DNA from: Ophioderma brevispina
Taxonomy: Eukaryota > Echinodermata > Ophiuroidea > Amphilepidida > Ophiodermatidae
Assembly: GCA_023653785.1 (NCBI GenBank)
Contig: JAMKCH010007078.1
Span: forward strand, 62,001 to 126,000
DNA: 64,000 nucleotides
Reading direction: 5' to 3'
The stretch's first letter is position 1; every line of letters starts with the position of its first letter. Positions 47,759 to 60,429 of the stretch are shown here, in pieces. The notes below the pieces were generated by a model. The model made no database searches and was not told where the DNA came from. It worked only from the letters and a program-made list of their open reading frames with translations. A program made the position numbers and the translations under genes.

Positions 47759-50100
47759 CTCGGCATCGGTATACCGACTTCCACGTGCTCACGTACACAC
47801 TTCTTCCAATACAATTTACAAATGAAGAGCAATATGTGTTCATGACGTTCGAGAGACTTTTTTAGACCTCAGATGGTCCACATTATATGCGCAATGATAA
47901 TGGGAAAATCCGGTATGGTCTCGGCTATCGGAAGCTGAAAACAGAATTTAAATAAGACTTTCCGTTGTCCGTTGTTGAGTGTTGGTATTGTTTTTATGTT
48001 ATTAAAGTTGCGCCATAAGTCAAACCCGGAAATTGAGGGTTGAAAAAGTACTCCTAAATAATCGTAGATTATGCGCGATATAATGTGACTAGTGAGATGT
48101 ACTATCTGTGTCGGTATTACTTAGATCATTCCTGAACCCACAGTGTCATCATTGCAAGGTGACATTTAGTTTTAATAAGTGACAACGCAATAAGGTTCAT
48201 GCTATTTTCCGTCATTGGAAACCAGTGTTGAACTGGGAACCGCACTAGTAGTATTGATTGCTGTCATAATTATAGGATGACTGGACCGTGTTTGTGGGCG
48301 CGGTCAAGCATGGTTTGCATGACACGTACAATGTACACACATTCGATTGTGTGTATGCTTAGGTCAGTCACCCGAATGTACTACACATGCGCGAATTGCC
48401 ATCGGTGACCAGCGTCGGTGACTTGTCACTAGAATCTTTTATACAGGCGTCAATGGAGAGCTTTGTTTGTGGTGCAATTACATGCATTTATCGTAGTTTA
48501 AATCTCTGTGTGTGTTTTGCTTATGTTTGTATATAGTAGAGTAAGGGCTGGAAGATAACATTTTATGCATTTATAAAACAATATTGGTTGCTCTTCGGTC
48601 TACAGAAAATACTAGCTCCCTCTCCTCGGTATATATTTTGAACCATTTCTCTCGTGAGCAGTCATAGACTATGGGGCATGTCCCTTTTATGCTGTTTTTC
48701 GTAAAATCATATAACCATCTTTCCCCAAATAAAACCTGCACATTTTCTTGAAATGACCAATGGATACTCATAGACTTCAGCAAACCACGAGCAAAATATA
48801 TTCATCAATCGGCCTGGTATGCGGAGGAGGAAAACACTTAGATTCCTTTGTGAATACAGGACCATTGTTACATAGTTACGCAAGTGAAAAATTTTCAGGT
48901 GTTATCATCTCCCCGATTCAGATTGAGTATTTTTTTCACGACGTAAGAACAAAATACCTATTTTCGTTCCCAAATATGTAACTCTTGAGTTTCTATAGTG
49001 TGACCGTCTTTTTCATCATTAATTCGAAAAGGACGAAAGACGAGCAGAAGCCATTAAAGGAAAGTTGCTACGCACGCTTTGACCCAAAAACTTTTTGAAG
49101 AACCAAAATCCGTTACTTATTGCTTAACTCCATTTCTATTCCATTTTTCTGCTTTTTCAGACGAAAATTAGAGTCCACGAGCTATATTATAATGTAAAGT
49201 GGTTATTTATTTGCGCACGGGGACAGGTAATTATATGTTTTGCGTCAGAAACAAATGACTCAACGTGAATCGTGGAGTTCATAACACCTAGAGCTTTTTC
49301 ATCTGTGTGGCAAAGCCCTGCACTCCCAGATGAAAAGGAATCTGAAGTGCTTTCTCATCCTCATCCGCATATCTGGCAAATAGTTTAATCTTTAGATCGA
49401 TGATTTGCTGCATTCTATGTGTAACAATTGGTCACTGATATAGGGAAGAGGAATTGCGGTAACATTTTATTCATTTTCAAGAAAAGGCGCTTGCATTTTT
49501 ATTTGGGGAACAAATCTAAACAATTTTACACATGGTTTTGATTATACAATTGGATATTTGGTGTACGCCCAGCAGTCAATCAATATTTGTGTAATAATGA
49601 CCACTTGGGTGAAATAGAATCAGACCTTTTACATTGCAAAGCTCTCCCTATCATGTTTAGCAAATGTTTGATTATTTTGGACAACATTTATTTTGGAAAC
49701 TAATGCGTTTATGAAAGGAAGTAAAATTGTTATCATATATCGGGATTGTAGTTGACGGCATCTAACCTTTTCTTTTGCATATTTTTTTTTTCACAACAAT
49801 AATTATAAGGTTTTTTTTTTACTTTGAAAGAAAAAAGTGACCTCATTGGTTGTGGTAACGTGAGACCACCTCCTATAAACGTATAGGCATAATTTCACAT
49901 GGCAAACCAATTTTAATGATGATGCCTTGTAAAGTGTCCAACCAATTTTGGCCCTTAAAAGGTGTTAATACATAATAAAATATGTCAAACACTGTTTTAG
50001 TGTTGAAGGCAAGTCTTAATCTATCCAATCGGCACCCATTTAAATTGGCGATCAACGATACACAATTAAAACTACCTTGTCAAGAAACCCTTAATTAGAT
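47759..50100. other. intergenic, no gene seen
   Basis: At about 49300-49340 there is a - strand relative of the 4720-kb-type CAGGG end. Short frames only. Confidence 0.4.
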
Positions 50101-50102
50101 TT

Positions 50103-50303
50103 ATAGACCGTATTCAATATGACGTCAGCCACCAGACATGTTGGTGGACAAGATGCATACATTCCAGGACTTCAATACATTAAGCTGTCAATCGATCCAT
50201 GTTTAGCGATTGTATAGGGATCAGTGACAGGTGAATGTATTGTAGTACTGGAATGCGTCTATCTTATCCATCAACATGGCTGGCTATTGAATACGGTCTA
50301 TGT
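50103..50303. mobile_element. ~200-bp foldback MITE
   Basis: TAGACCGTATTCAATA at the left and its complement at 50288-50303. The arms stay homologous inward through GCCA, CATGTTG.TGGA, AAGAT, GCATTCCAG and CAATACATT. TA at both ends. Confidence 0.8.
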
Positions 50304-50734
50304 CCAACCGTCGATCTACTCTTGATCAAAGAATTTGATTCTAATCGCTTTGAAGTTGTTTTACTACATAACTTGATCGTGTAAGTAGTTGTCACTGATA
50401 GATATCTTATGCTTAAATACGTAAAGTCTTTACAGAAGTTTGATAAACGTAGCAATCATCTACCCACGTTTTCACTTGCTTTACACACTTTCGATAATGG
50501 CAAATTAATTAACTTAACTATTTCCCTAAAATGATACAAACCTATTTTGTCCACGGCTAACAATAGCAGAGGAACATATATTGGAATTCCTGATACGTCA
50601 GATTTAATCATTCTGTCCACGTGTAATGCGGAAAGAAGTCATTGTTTGATTATTTTGTCACCGTTTTCTTTCTCGTGGTATCATCTTAAAGGTTAGTTCA
50701 TTAGTTTTAATTTGCTGCAAAGATCATTCACATA

Positions 50735-50923
50735 GGTTAGGTATAGACCGAGTTCCAGTCGTTTGAATCAAGTAGTCCGCTTTGTGCTCTGTCCACGTTT
50801 TCACATTAACACGAACGGCGTACATTTATGAAACTTGTAAATTAGACTATTGGATTGTGCAAAAAATGCTTGTAAATTGGTGAAATTCAATATTTGCTCG
50901 TGAAACTACACTGTACAGAGTAA
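50735..50923 (+). repeat. 189-bp segment repeated at 52511-52699
   Basis: Essentially identical to 52511-52699, from GTTAGGTATAGACCGAG to GTACAGAGTAAAT. Confidence 0.95.
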
Positions 50924-51029
50924 ATCACGTTATTTACATGATTTAAAGTTTTTCACAATTTTGAAATTCCTTTGTGAAATAAACTCAAGAATCTGATGAG
51001 ATAATTTACACTCTAATTCGAATATCTCT

Positions 51030-51329
51030 GAGTGCACATGTGGTACAGTTGGATCAGCGTTCGCCTCATAGGCATTAAAGGTTGTGGTTTCGAGCCCCGC
51101 TGTCGCCAATGTGTTGAGCACTTAGGCAAGGCATTTTTCTCCCTTGCCCCTCTCCACCCAGGATTATAAATGGATACCGGCATATGCTGGGAATGATTAA
51201 ACAGACACACCGTGCGGGGCCGGCGGCAGGAGTGGCAAACCCTCACAGCAGCATTATATGATGGAGTCTGGCCCAAACGCCAAAGACAGAGAGATGGGCG
51301 CTCCGCCTGTGGGCGCAGCATTTACTTTT
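51030..51329 (+). mobile_element. tRNA-derived SINE
   Basis: Box A TGGTACAGTTGG (51041-51052, 11 of 12 consensus positions) and a box B-like GGTTTCGAGCCC (51086-51097) are followed by a GGCAAGGCA..CTTGCCCCTCTCC-CACCCAGG-ATAAATGG block seen in many marine invertebrate SINEs. Its 3' end coincides with the abrupt start of the duplicated segment at 51331. Confidence 0.7.
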
Positions 51330-51330
51330 C

Positions 51331-52478
51331 ACGAATCTCTCTACGACAATGTAGCAGCTGCCTTGGTCAATTGAATATCACACCAATACCCACAGGTTTA
51401 ACAATCGCGTCTATTTGAACATTATTTCCGCCCGCACCTTACAATAGGCTTCATTATGAAGTACTCAATCACCATCAAAATTCCCGGGTTCGAATCCCGG
51501 TGGGGTCGTGGCACTTGCTGGGATTTTAGTCGGGTACAATTCTGGATTTGATCTGTATACCAGCTATTGATTAAATACAGAATACCGCTGTCCTCCATGG
51601 TTCACTTGGAATTGGGCAAATGGATCATGAAAGCATCCCGTCCTTCGGAGGGGACGTTAAGCCGTCGGTCCCGTGTACAGAGAGTCACAACTGTACATGT
51701 ACATCGCAGTCAGTGTCGAATAAGAGTAGGGTGCAAACCCCTGACTGTTCCCAATCCGCCCAGCCTCAAATAGCGGGCCATGTTAGGAGCGTCCGTATCG
51801 TGGAATACACGCGGCCCCGGATCAGCACACTAGCTGAATAAATCCTGACACCACCACAAGCCATTACCAATGACTTGTGGATACGAGCAAACAAACAACG
51901 CATGAAAAGCGAACGCCAACAGGCAAAATTTACGATGCATGTTATGATCTTTGCAGAGTACTTAATAAAGGCACTTGCGAATCGGACAAATTCAGAAAAT
52001 TGGTCAACTGTAGAAATTGTTTTATGATAGGTTCGTTTAGAACAACCTTTGAACGACTTAAGAAATATTGTATTGTGGCCAGGAAGTTAAAATTGGTGAC
52101 ACGGTGCTACTTCAAAGTTGTTGTTCGTAAATTTGCATGAAAAAAAAACACTTTTTCTTCGTTTTTTTCAAATTACACCTATATAATATTTTCAAATTCT
52201 TAAGACGTGTGTTCCTTTAGAATTGCAACGATATCTTACTTATTGCAATCAGTTGAGTGGTTCGTGTAATTTTTTAAGATTTCACATGGTAAACTCCTAT
52301 TGGCTGCTGCAACTGTCAGTCATTAATGTGGCGAAGTATTAATTGAAAATGGCCAAAAGATGGCGCTGTGTATTATGAACATCTGTGTACCGGATCAAAT
52401 CAGGTCCGAGCGCCTAATGCAGTGTTCCAATCGTCATTGGAGTACGCGCAGCCGAGCAGTGAACATCCTGTGCGTGTA
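51331..52478 (+). repeat. segmental duplication, copy 1, block I
   Basis: Nearly identical to 57035-58182. It begins in the last 14 codons of an open frame that is longer in copy 2, then runs through a SINE and AT-rich sequence. An 87-codon frame (51877-52140) is shared but breaks near its end in copy 2. Confidence 0.95.
51470..51850 (+). mobile_element. SINE with Nin-DC-like domain, copy 1
   Basis: An exact box B GGTTCGAATCC (51487-51497) is followed by a body with CCTTCGGAGGGGACGTTAAG and CGTCGGTCCCGTGTAC (51642-51676), which I recognise as like the Nin-DC central domain conserved across eumetazoan SINEs. Box A is not clear. A copy at 57176-57540 is part of the segmental duplication, not an independent insertion. 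Confidence 0.7.
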
Positions 52479-54320
52479 TTTCAATGCAATTTTTTTTTTT
52501 TTTTTTTTTGTTAGGTATAGACCGAGTTCCAGTCGTTTGAATCAAGTAGTCCGCTTTGTGCTCTGTCCACGTTTTCACATTAACACGAACGGCGTACATT
52601 TATGAAACTTGTAAATTAGACTATTGGATTGTGCAAAAAATGCTTGTAAATTGGTGAAATTCAATATTTGCTCGTGAAACTACACTGTACAGAGTAAATT
52701 GGTGACACGGTGCTACTTCAAAGTTGTTGTTCGTAAATTTGCATGAAAAAAAAACACTTTTTCTTCGTTTTTTTCAAATTACACCTATATAATATTTTCA
52801 AATTCTTAAGACGTGTGTTCCTTTAGAATTGCAACGATATCTTACTTATTGCAATCAGTTGAGTGGTTCGTGTAATTTTTTAAGATTTCACATGGTAAAC
52901 TCCTATTGGCTGCTGCAACTGTCAGTCATTAATGTGGCGAAGTATTAATTGAAAATGGCCAAAAGATGGCGCTGTGTATTATGAACATCTGTGTACCGGA
53001 TCAAATCAGGTCCGAGCGCCTAATGCAGTGTTCCAATCGTCATTGGAGTACGCGCACCGAGCAGTGACATCCCTGTGCGTGTATTCAATCAATGCAAATT
53101 CACGCTGTCCGCAAGTTCCAACGAATCACGATCAAGTCTAGGGCAACAACCCCCTGCTACATATTTTTCTTTAAATTCCGATATGGAAATAAGAATGACT
53201 GTCATGATACGGCACACACAAAAGAAAACAGGCCTCAAAAAGCAACCCTGAAAGCAAAACAAAGCAAACCCCAAAAAAGCAAAACAACTCAAAAACATGT
53301 CAAAAAAAACACACAAAACAAAACACAACGAAAACAAACACGATTTGTGTTCCTATTCGTCTACAGATTTCCCCGAAACCTTTTTTATATATGCCAAATG
53401 CGTTTTTTTATTTATTGGGAACACTTTCTTTTTATATAAAAAATGTACGTTCTATCTCTGATGCATTTTTAGTTTAGTTTAACTACATCAACTAAAAGAA
53501 ACAAAGCATTTCTTCTCATTTCTTGCAATAAACAATGAAATGCGGTTAAAACTGCTTCAAAGTAAAAATGCGTGCGCGGCTTACCGAAAACAAACTTGGT
53601 TGTTTTTCCATCCTTTTTAGGCCTAAAGCGAGGAGATTATAGGCCTAGTTTCCAATCGAGGACATTCAACGTTTGGTCGATATTTTATTTTAAACTTGTA
53701 TTCTTGCCAGCCACATATAACCTATTCAAATTTGGGTCGGAAATCTCCATACAATTCGGTTCTTATATCAGCGATTTCATACATTGTTTTAAGTACGTGG
53801 GCGTCTGTAAAAAGACCGGGGGGGTTTATCGGGCGTACTAGCGTACTTACGTACGTACAGTTCGCGTACACTCATAGTGCATGTGCTCAAAAGTGTTAAG
53901 ATACTGTATAATACATATTTGCATATGCAAATCATGTCAGTGTCCCATTTGGTTTCTTTATGAAAACTTGAGTTGCATTTGCGTGCGCCATACCGGATTT
54001 TGATGCATATCACTGTAACGCATGTCACACCTCAGTAAAGCGCATACTGCGACTGGTATTTATCATGGACTTAATATCTTGATTGTTGAAAGTAGGAACG
54101 AAGTTGAGCGAGGGAGCAACCAGGCCCGTGCCACTGCACACAAACGGCTCATAGAGACATTGATGCGAAAAACGTGATAGCGCCCTCATATCGGAAGCTA
54201 ACATTTGTATTATGATTACCTGTCAATCATTCCGTTACCAATCCTTGTCGGCAAGCGATCGTACTGAAATAATTTAATGACACAAATAAAAAAAAAGCAA
54301 CAATCCTGGGGCATCCACGT
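52479..54320. repeat. segment present only in duplication copy 1
   Basis: Absent between 58182 and 58183. It contains a T-run (52491-52510), the repeat of 50735-50923 (52511-52699), a second copy of 52093-52478 (52697-53085), then an A-rich tract (53210-53340) and unnamed sequence. The two borrowed pieces are fused at TAAATTGGTGA. Confidence 0.85.
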
Positions 54321-55613
54321 GTATTTAAACAAAAGAGTGATATTTTATCAGTTTACAACTAGAATAAAACCTACGACAAGCGTTCTTGTGGTAGCGCCCT
54401 CAAACCTTAGATCACTATTTGGTGTCCGATGCGCTCTGCGAGTTTCATCTCCCTAAATTTATAAGACACCTCCCTGGCGCAACATTATTCTGCCATTTCT
54501 TTCCGTCAAGCGAGGTTGCGACCATTATGGCTACTCTTTAACGTGCTGCTTTTTGCGTGCAGGTAAGTAGTGAAAGTTTTCATGCATAGCCAAAAAGTTG
54601 CAACTGCAAATGGTATTTTGAACCCAACTTGGTGACTTAATTGGTCTTGCCATGAATTTATTGTCCCACTCTGACTAGAATGAATGTCATCAACACTTGT
54701 CCATGCCTTGTTATGGAGCCAGTACAACATGGTGCAGGGTGTCATGCGTAATGGTGCTGCTGTGCAGTGGGGAGAATTGATGGCTAAAATCAAGTACGTC
54801 CGTATGTACGTACGCTCGTACTCCCGTTTTAACAGACTCCGCATTGTTTTCGCCAAGTAGACCTCAGCAAACGACCTGATAATCTAGGCATTCGTTACGC
54901 GTCGAACCGTATAACGAACATACTTTGTACACACACAGCAGGCTACGCTGTAGTTCGGTGCATACTTGACCAATTACGTGCCGCGTTTCAAAGTGCGATG
55001 ACTTCACGCAGTCCGCGCGAGTGTGTTTGAATCGGTCAAACAATTTCTGTTCGTCATCCTGTGCCCGTAATGCAACATGTGAACCAAAGAGGTTCTATGA
55101 GTTCGATTTTTAAAACTATTTCTTAGTTGGGATTCCCTTCAAGTGCATATTTAGATAAATCTATTTATAGAACCTTGACCAAATTTTATCTTAAAAGTTG
55201 AGCACCAATTTTACTTTTCACTTTTTTGAAATGAGTACGCATAAATAATGTCTCCAAATATATGATAAAAATAACCATTTTGGGTCTCGCAGGAGAAGTC
55301 TGTTTTGTCCTCTCTTTGTCCAGTTTATTTTTAAATAAAACAAAAATATTGTTAACAAAATTGATTTTGAATATTCGTTTTAGGGACGAAAATTCAGATT
55401 TAAATCGTGCATGTGAATGCAGCAAACACCGTTTATTATTTTTTTTTTTTGTCAGTTCGGCGGTCGGGGGCTTTAAAATCATCGGGCTACGCGTGCAGTG
55501 GTGTGATTGAACATAGACCGGCAGATGGCGTTAGTGCCTGCCGGAAAAAAAGTAGTTAGAGAGCATGTGACATTTCAAGCCCCGTTTCTTTTTTTTAAAA
55601 AAACGTTTAATCA
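54321..55613 (+). repeat. segmental duplication, copy 1, block II
   Basis: Aligns with 58183-59437, which is shortened by many small deletions. It carries GTAGCGCCCTC and CAGATGGCGTTAG words and a GTACGTAC tract near 54800. Confidence 0.95.
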
Positions 55614-56340
55614 ATGTTGGCTATCACCTTGGACAGTGCAAAGATACCCACCAAAGTTGTTTCCTCATTTTCCTCTCCTTTCAAAATTGATGTCAGGGCT
55701 CTTTACTATTTTCGCGTTCCGGGCACTCTTTCAAGGGGATTACTCTATTAGGCTGGGAAATATATGATATGACCTGGAACAAATGTCAATATATTTGTTT
55801 TCAAGCCACAATGCATTCTCTATAAAGGTCCCCAGAATACATTAAAATCCAAGTGGAGGAAGTACGCCTAATTTGCCTAAACCAAATGGGGCCGCCATTT
55901 CCTTGTTTTTTACATTAAGTTTGATGTATAGCTAGTCCTAAACTACTGTTGCAGCAAGCCCTAAAATGAATAATGTTTACAAAATAAGTAATTTATGCTT
56001 CATACGGTATATAGAAATACGTAACCTAATTGGTGGAAGCATAACTAATGTTGCATAATTTCCAAAATGGCTGCCAATTTTTAAGATTGTTATAATTTTT
56101 TGCTGTAGCTTTGCAGTACATAAATTTACATTTCATCACGTCACATGTTAGAGAGAGAAGCTAGTCCTTCCTTAAAACCCAATTGGCTGTCAATTCTACA
56201 GTTTTAACCTTATATTTGATAAAAATGGTGTGAAACAAACAAATTTTGTGAACATGTTCACACACTTTTGATGGACTTTAAATTTATATCCATATTTAAT
56301 TATTTTTTCTAAAAATTTTTCTATACCGAATATGTCTGGT
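55614..56340 (+). repeat. segmental duplication, copy 1, block III
   Basis: Aligns with 63417-64000, beyond the insertion in copy 2, up to the end of the window (match seen to about 56200). It holds AAAATGGCTGCCAATTTTT-type words. Confidence 0.9.
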
Positions 56341-56356
56341 AACTTGTGTAAGCCGT

Positions 56357-57078
56357 GTGCCTTATTTGAATTCACCCATTTGGTTGAAAGTAGGCCCTGC
56401 ACTTAAAATATTGATAAAATGTTATGTTCTGTCGGTGGAGAATGACTATTCTAACACGCCACTGCTGTTTGATAGTAAGGGGTCCACCTGCCTTCTATTC
56501 AGCACTCATTGGGTCGTTTACCTCTCAGACCTGTCCAACAGTCACCGAGGCCATCGATCCCCGCTGCTCTCCGAAGATCCTTCCTAAATAAATTCACCAA
56601 TCAGGCCACTGTCGCTTCTTGGTTTCCAGTGGACCTCAAGGTCACTCCTCCGGTCTTTACAAACGAGATGGAACGTCAGAATCCAAGTGGCCCAATGTGG
56701 CAAACAACACATTAGTGAATTATCATCCAAACTGCCAAACCTGGCTTCTTCAGTCTCTAACATCAACGACACTATTCTGACTTCAGCTCTATGCCCCACC
56801 ATCAGCTAAACATTCATTCCAAATGCCGAAACCCCTACACCCCCTGTTGTGACAAGTATGTGGACGATGGGGAGATATTCAATATCGACTTTACCCACTT
56901 AAGCTGCAATGCCTGGATCACCGTCAACAAGCTCACTGGTCGTAGCTGTCCAGATAAGCAGATTCCTGTCTCTGCAAATTGCATTATCTCAGTACGACTT
57001 GTCACCAATGGAAAGTGGCAAGACCACAAAAGATACGAATCTCTCTACGACAATGTAGCAGCTGCCTTGGTCAATTGA
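56357..57078 (+). pseudogene. unrecognised GC-rich coding-like stretch
   Basis: A ~700-bp region clearly richer in GC than its flanks, with three overlapping open frames: 56357-56587, 56509-56715 and 56791-57078. The last (95 codons) ends in S-L-Y-D-N-V-A-A-A-L-V-N-stop and has six cysteines and an alternating hydrophobic pattern (N-A-W-I-T-V, C-I-I-S-V-R-L-V) like a beta-sandwich. The frames could be pieces of one protein split by frameshifts or introns. I do not recognise the family. The last 14 codons also occur at 51331-51374, so the sequence belongs to the duplicated unit. It may be a mobile-element gene, a degraded host gene or an old viral insertion; none can be chosen from sequence alone. 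Confidence 0.4.
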
Positions 57079-58182
57079 ATATCACACCACTACCCACAGG
57101 TTTAACAATCGCGTCTATTTGAACATTATTTCCGCCCGCACCTTACAATAGGCTCATTATGGAGTACTCAATCACCATCAAAATTCCGGGTTCGAATCCC
57201 GGTGGGGCTCGTGGCACTGCTGGGATTTATTGGGTACAATTCTGGATTTGATCTGTATACCAGCTATTGATTAAATACAGAATACCGCTGTCCTCCATGG
57301 TTCACTTGGAATTGGGCAAATGGATCATGAAAGCATCCCGTCCTTCGGAGGGGACGTTAAGCCGTCGGTCCCGTGTACAGAGAGTACAACTGGAATGTAC
57401 AATCGCAGTCATTGTTTCGAAAATAAGAGTAGGGTGCAAACCCTGACTGTTCCAATCCGCCCAGCCTCAAATAGCGGGCCATGTTAGGAGCGTCCGTATC
57501 GTGGAATACACGCGGCCCCGGATCAGCCCCCACACTAGCTGAATAAATCCTGACACCACCACAAGCCATTACAATGACTGTGGATACGAGCAAACAAACA
57601 ACGCATGAAAAGCGAACGCCAACAGGCAAAATTTACGATGCATGTTATGATCTTTGCAGAGTACTTAATAAAGGCACTTGCGAATCGGACAAATTCAGAA
57701 AATTGGTCAACTGTAGAAATTGTTTTATGATAGGTTCGGTTAGAAAACAAAACCTTTGAACGACTTAAGAAATATTGTATTGTGGCCAGGAAGTTAAAAT
57801 TGGTGACACGGTGCAACTTCAAAGTTGTTGTTCGTAAATTTGCATGAAAAAAAAAAAACACTTTTTCTTCGTTTTTTTCAAATTACACCTATATAATATT
57901 TTCAAATTCTTAAGACGTGTTTTCCTTAGAATTGAAACGAATTTACTTATTGCAATCAGTTGAGTGGTTCGTGTAATTTTTTAAGATTTCACATGGTAAA
58001 CTCCTATTGGCTGCTGCAACTGTCAGTCATTAATGTGGCGAAGTATTAATTGAAAATGGCCAAAAGATGGCGCTGTGTATTATGAACATCTGTGTACCGG
58101 ATCAAATCAGGTCTGAGCGCCTAATGCAGTGTTCCAATCGTCATTGGAGTACGCGCAGCCGAGCAGTGAACATCCTGTGCGT
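57035..58182 (+). repeat. segmental duplication, copy 2, block I
   Basis: Matches 51331-52478, including the Nin-DC-like SINE (57176-57540; domain at 57342-57376). Confidence 0.95.
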
Positions 58183-59437
58183 GTTTAAACAAAAGAGTGA
58201 TATTTAAACAAAAGAGTGATATTTTATCAGTTTACAACTAGAATAAAACTACGCAGCGTTCTTGTGGTAGCGCCCTCAAACTTTAGATCACTATTTGGCG
58301 TCCGATGCGCTCTGCGAGTTTCATCTCCCTAAATTATAGACTCCCTGGCGCAACATTATTCTGCCATGTTTCTTTCCGGCAAGCGAGTTGCGACCGCATT
58401 ATGGCTAACTCTTTACGTGCTGCTTGCGTGCAGGTAAGTAGTGAAAGTTTTCATGCATAGCCAAAAAGTTGCAACATGCAAATGGTATTTTGAACACTAC
58501 ACTTGGTGACTTAATTGGTCTTGCATGAATTATTGTCACTTGACAGAAAAATGTCATTCACACTTGTCATGCTTGTGATGGAGCCAGTACAGGGTGCAGG
58601 GTGTCATGCGTAGTGGTGCTGTGTGCAGTGGGGAGAATTGAGGCTAATCAAGTACGTCCGTACGTACGTACGCTCGTACGCCCGTTTTACAGACGCCGCA
58701 TTGTTTTCGCCAAGTAGACCTCAGCAACACGCATGATAATCTAGGCATTCGTTACGCGTCGAACCGTATAACGAACATACTTTGTACACACAGCAGGCTA
58801 CGCTGTAGTTCGGCGCATATTTTGACCAATTGCGCGCCGCGTTGCAAAGTGCGATGACTTCACGCAGTCCCCACGCGAGTGTGTTTAAATCGGTCAAACA
58901 ATTCTGTTCGTCATCTCTGTGCCCGTAAATGAACATGTGAACAAAAGAGGTTCTATGAGCGATTTTTAACTATTTCTTAGTTGGGATTCCATTCAATAGC
59001 ATGAATTTAAGAGAAATCTATTTATAGAACCTTGACCAAATTTATCATTAAAAGTTGAGCACCAAATTTTACTTTTCACTTTTTGGAAATGAGTAGCATA
59101 AATAAATGCTTCCAAAATATATGATAAAATACCATTTTGGTCTCTATTTGTTGTAATATATTTGTCCAGTTATTTTTCTACATATTGTTAAACAAAATTG
59201 ATTTTGAATATCGTATTTTAGGGACGAAAATTCAGATTTAAATCGTGCATGTGAATTGCAGCAAACAACCGTTATTATTTTTGTCAGTTCGGGGGCTTTA
59301 CAAATCATCGGGCTACGCGTGCAGTGGTGTGATTGAACATAGACCGGCAGATGGCGTTAGTGCATGCGGAAAAAAAGTAGGTAGAGAGACATGTGACATA
59401 TTCAAGCCCGATTCTTTTTTAAACGTGTAACAATGTT
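58183..59437 (+). repeat. segmental duplication, copy 2, block II
   Basis: Matches 54321-55613, joined directly to block I at GCGTGTTTAAAC. It starts with a 20-odd-base tandem doubling of TTTAAACAAAAGAGTGATA. Confidence 0.95.
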
Positions 59438-59558
59438 AGCCGGCAGAACACTGACTGAACCTAAAAATGTTGTATATAGTTTTTTTTATGATTGATTTTT
59501 CGTATCGCTGGAGGGGGGGTCTCTTTTCAGAATCTGCCTGGTGGACTTGTTCACCCTT

Positions 59559-60175
59559 GAGGGTTTTGAGAAATTCAAGATGGCGTCCAAAGGCCGCCAT
59601 TACATATTTTCAGCTATAACTCCATCCATTCAACCTAAATAATAATTTGGTGTCTAGTAATGTTTTGGGGTCAAGTAATCATTTAAGACCAGTTCAAGGG
59701 GGGACCAATGAGGGTTCACATCATGATCAATCCAAGGTGGCTGCCAATATGGTCACCAATTACATATTTTTTTTATGTTTTTTGATTAAATATTTCAACC
59801 TACAATAATAATTTTGGTGTGAGTCATAGGTTTGGGGATCAGTAATCATTAAGACCCAATTTCAAGACCAAGGAGGGTTCACATCATGATCAATCCAAGA
59901 TGTCCGCCCATTATGGCCGACAATATGGCCACCAATTACATATTTTCAGCTTTAACTTAAGCTGGTGATAAAATGGTACTCGTTAGGTTTTTGGTCAACC
60001 AATCCATTTGAATCAATCACAAGACAACCGAGGGTTCACATCATGACCAATCCAAGATGGCTGCCAATATGGCTGACAATTACTTATTTTTAACTGTAAT
60101 TTCATATATTTTAACCTAGGATGATAAAATTAGTATCTAGTATACGTTATTGGATCAAACAATCCATTAAAATCC
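59559..60175 (+). repeat. ~155-bp tandem sub-repeats of the left arm
   Basis: Each unit reads GAGGGTTCACATCATGA.CAATCC-AAGATGGCTGCCAATATGG..ACCAATTACATATTTT and then an AT-rich half. Unit spacings are about 151, 163 and 157 bp. Confidence 0.8.
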
Positions 60176-60177
60176 AC

Positions 60178-60233
60178 GGGGCGGAGAGCCGGGGGTGGGG
60201 GGCATGGGGGTGAGGGGGGGGGTTGGGGGGGGC
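60178..60233 (+). repeat. G-run cluster at the DIRS copy B terminus
   Basis: Seven or more runs of four to nine G separated by one to six bases, ending in GGCGTTAGGC where the DIRS hairpin begins. Strong G-quadruplex potential on the + strand. Confidence 0.9.
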
Positions 60234-60429
60234 GTTAGGCTTGAATGGGAAGTATACGGAGATTAGGTATATGACTCTCCCCCGGGGGAGAGGAGAATAA
60301 CCTACATATCCTAGTACGTTCCCATTCAAGCCTAACTTATGCCACAGATTGCAAATGGTAGAGTCAACGGATACCAGAGTGCTAGGGCCAAAAAGGGGCA
60401 AAGGCGAGCTAGCGTCTCGCCGGGAGAAG

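Noticed and set aside
51877..52140. 87-codon frame shared by both duplication copies
   Set aside because: Sharing is explained by recent duplication; the frame breaks in copy 2 (after about 57745) and has no recognisable domain.
59559..60175. a CRISPR-like array from the regular ~155-bp spacing
   Set aside because: Repeats and intervening parts are all homologous to each other, the DNA is animal-like, and the array is mirrored in the opposite arm of an inserted element.
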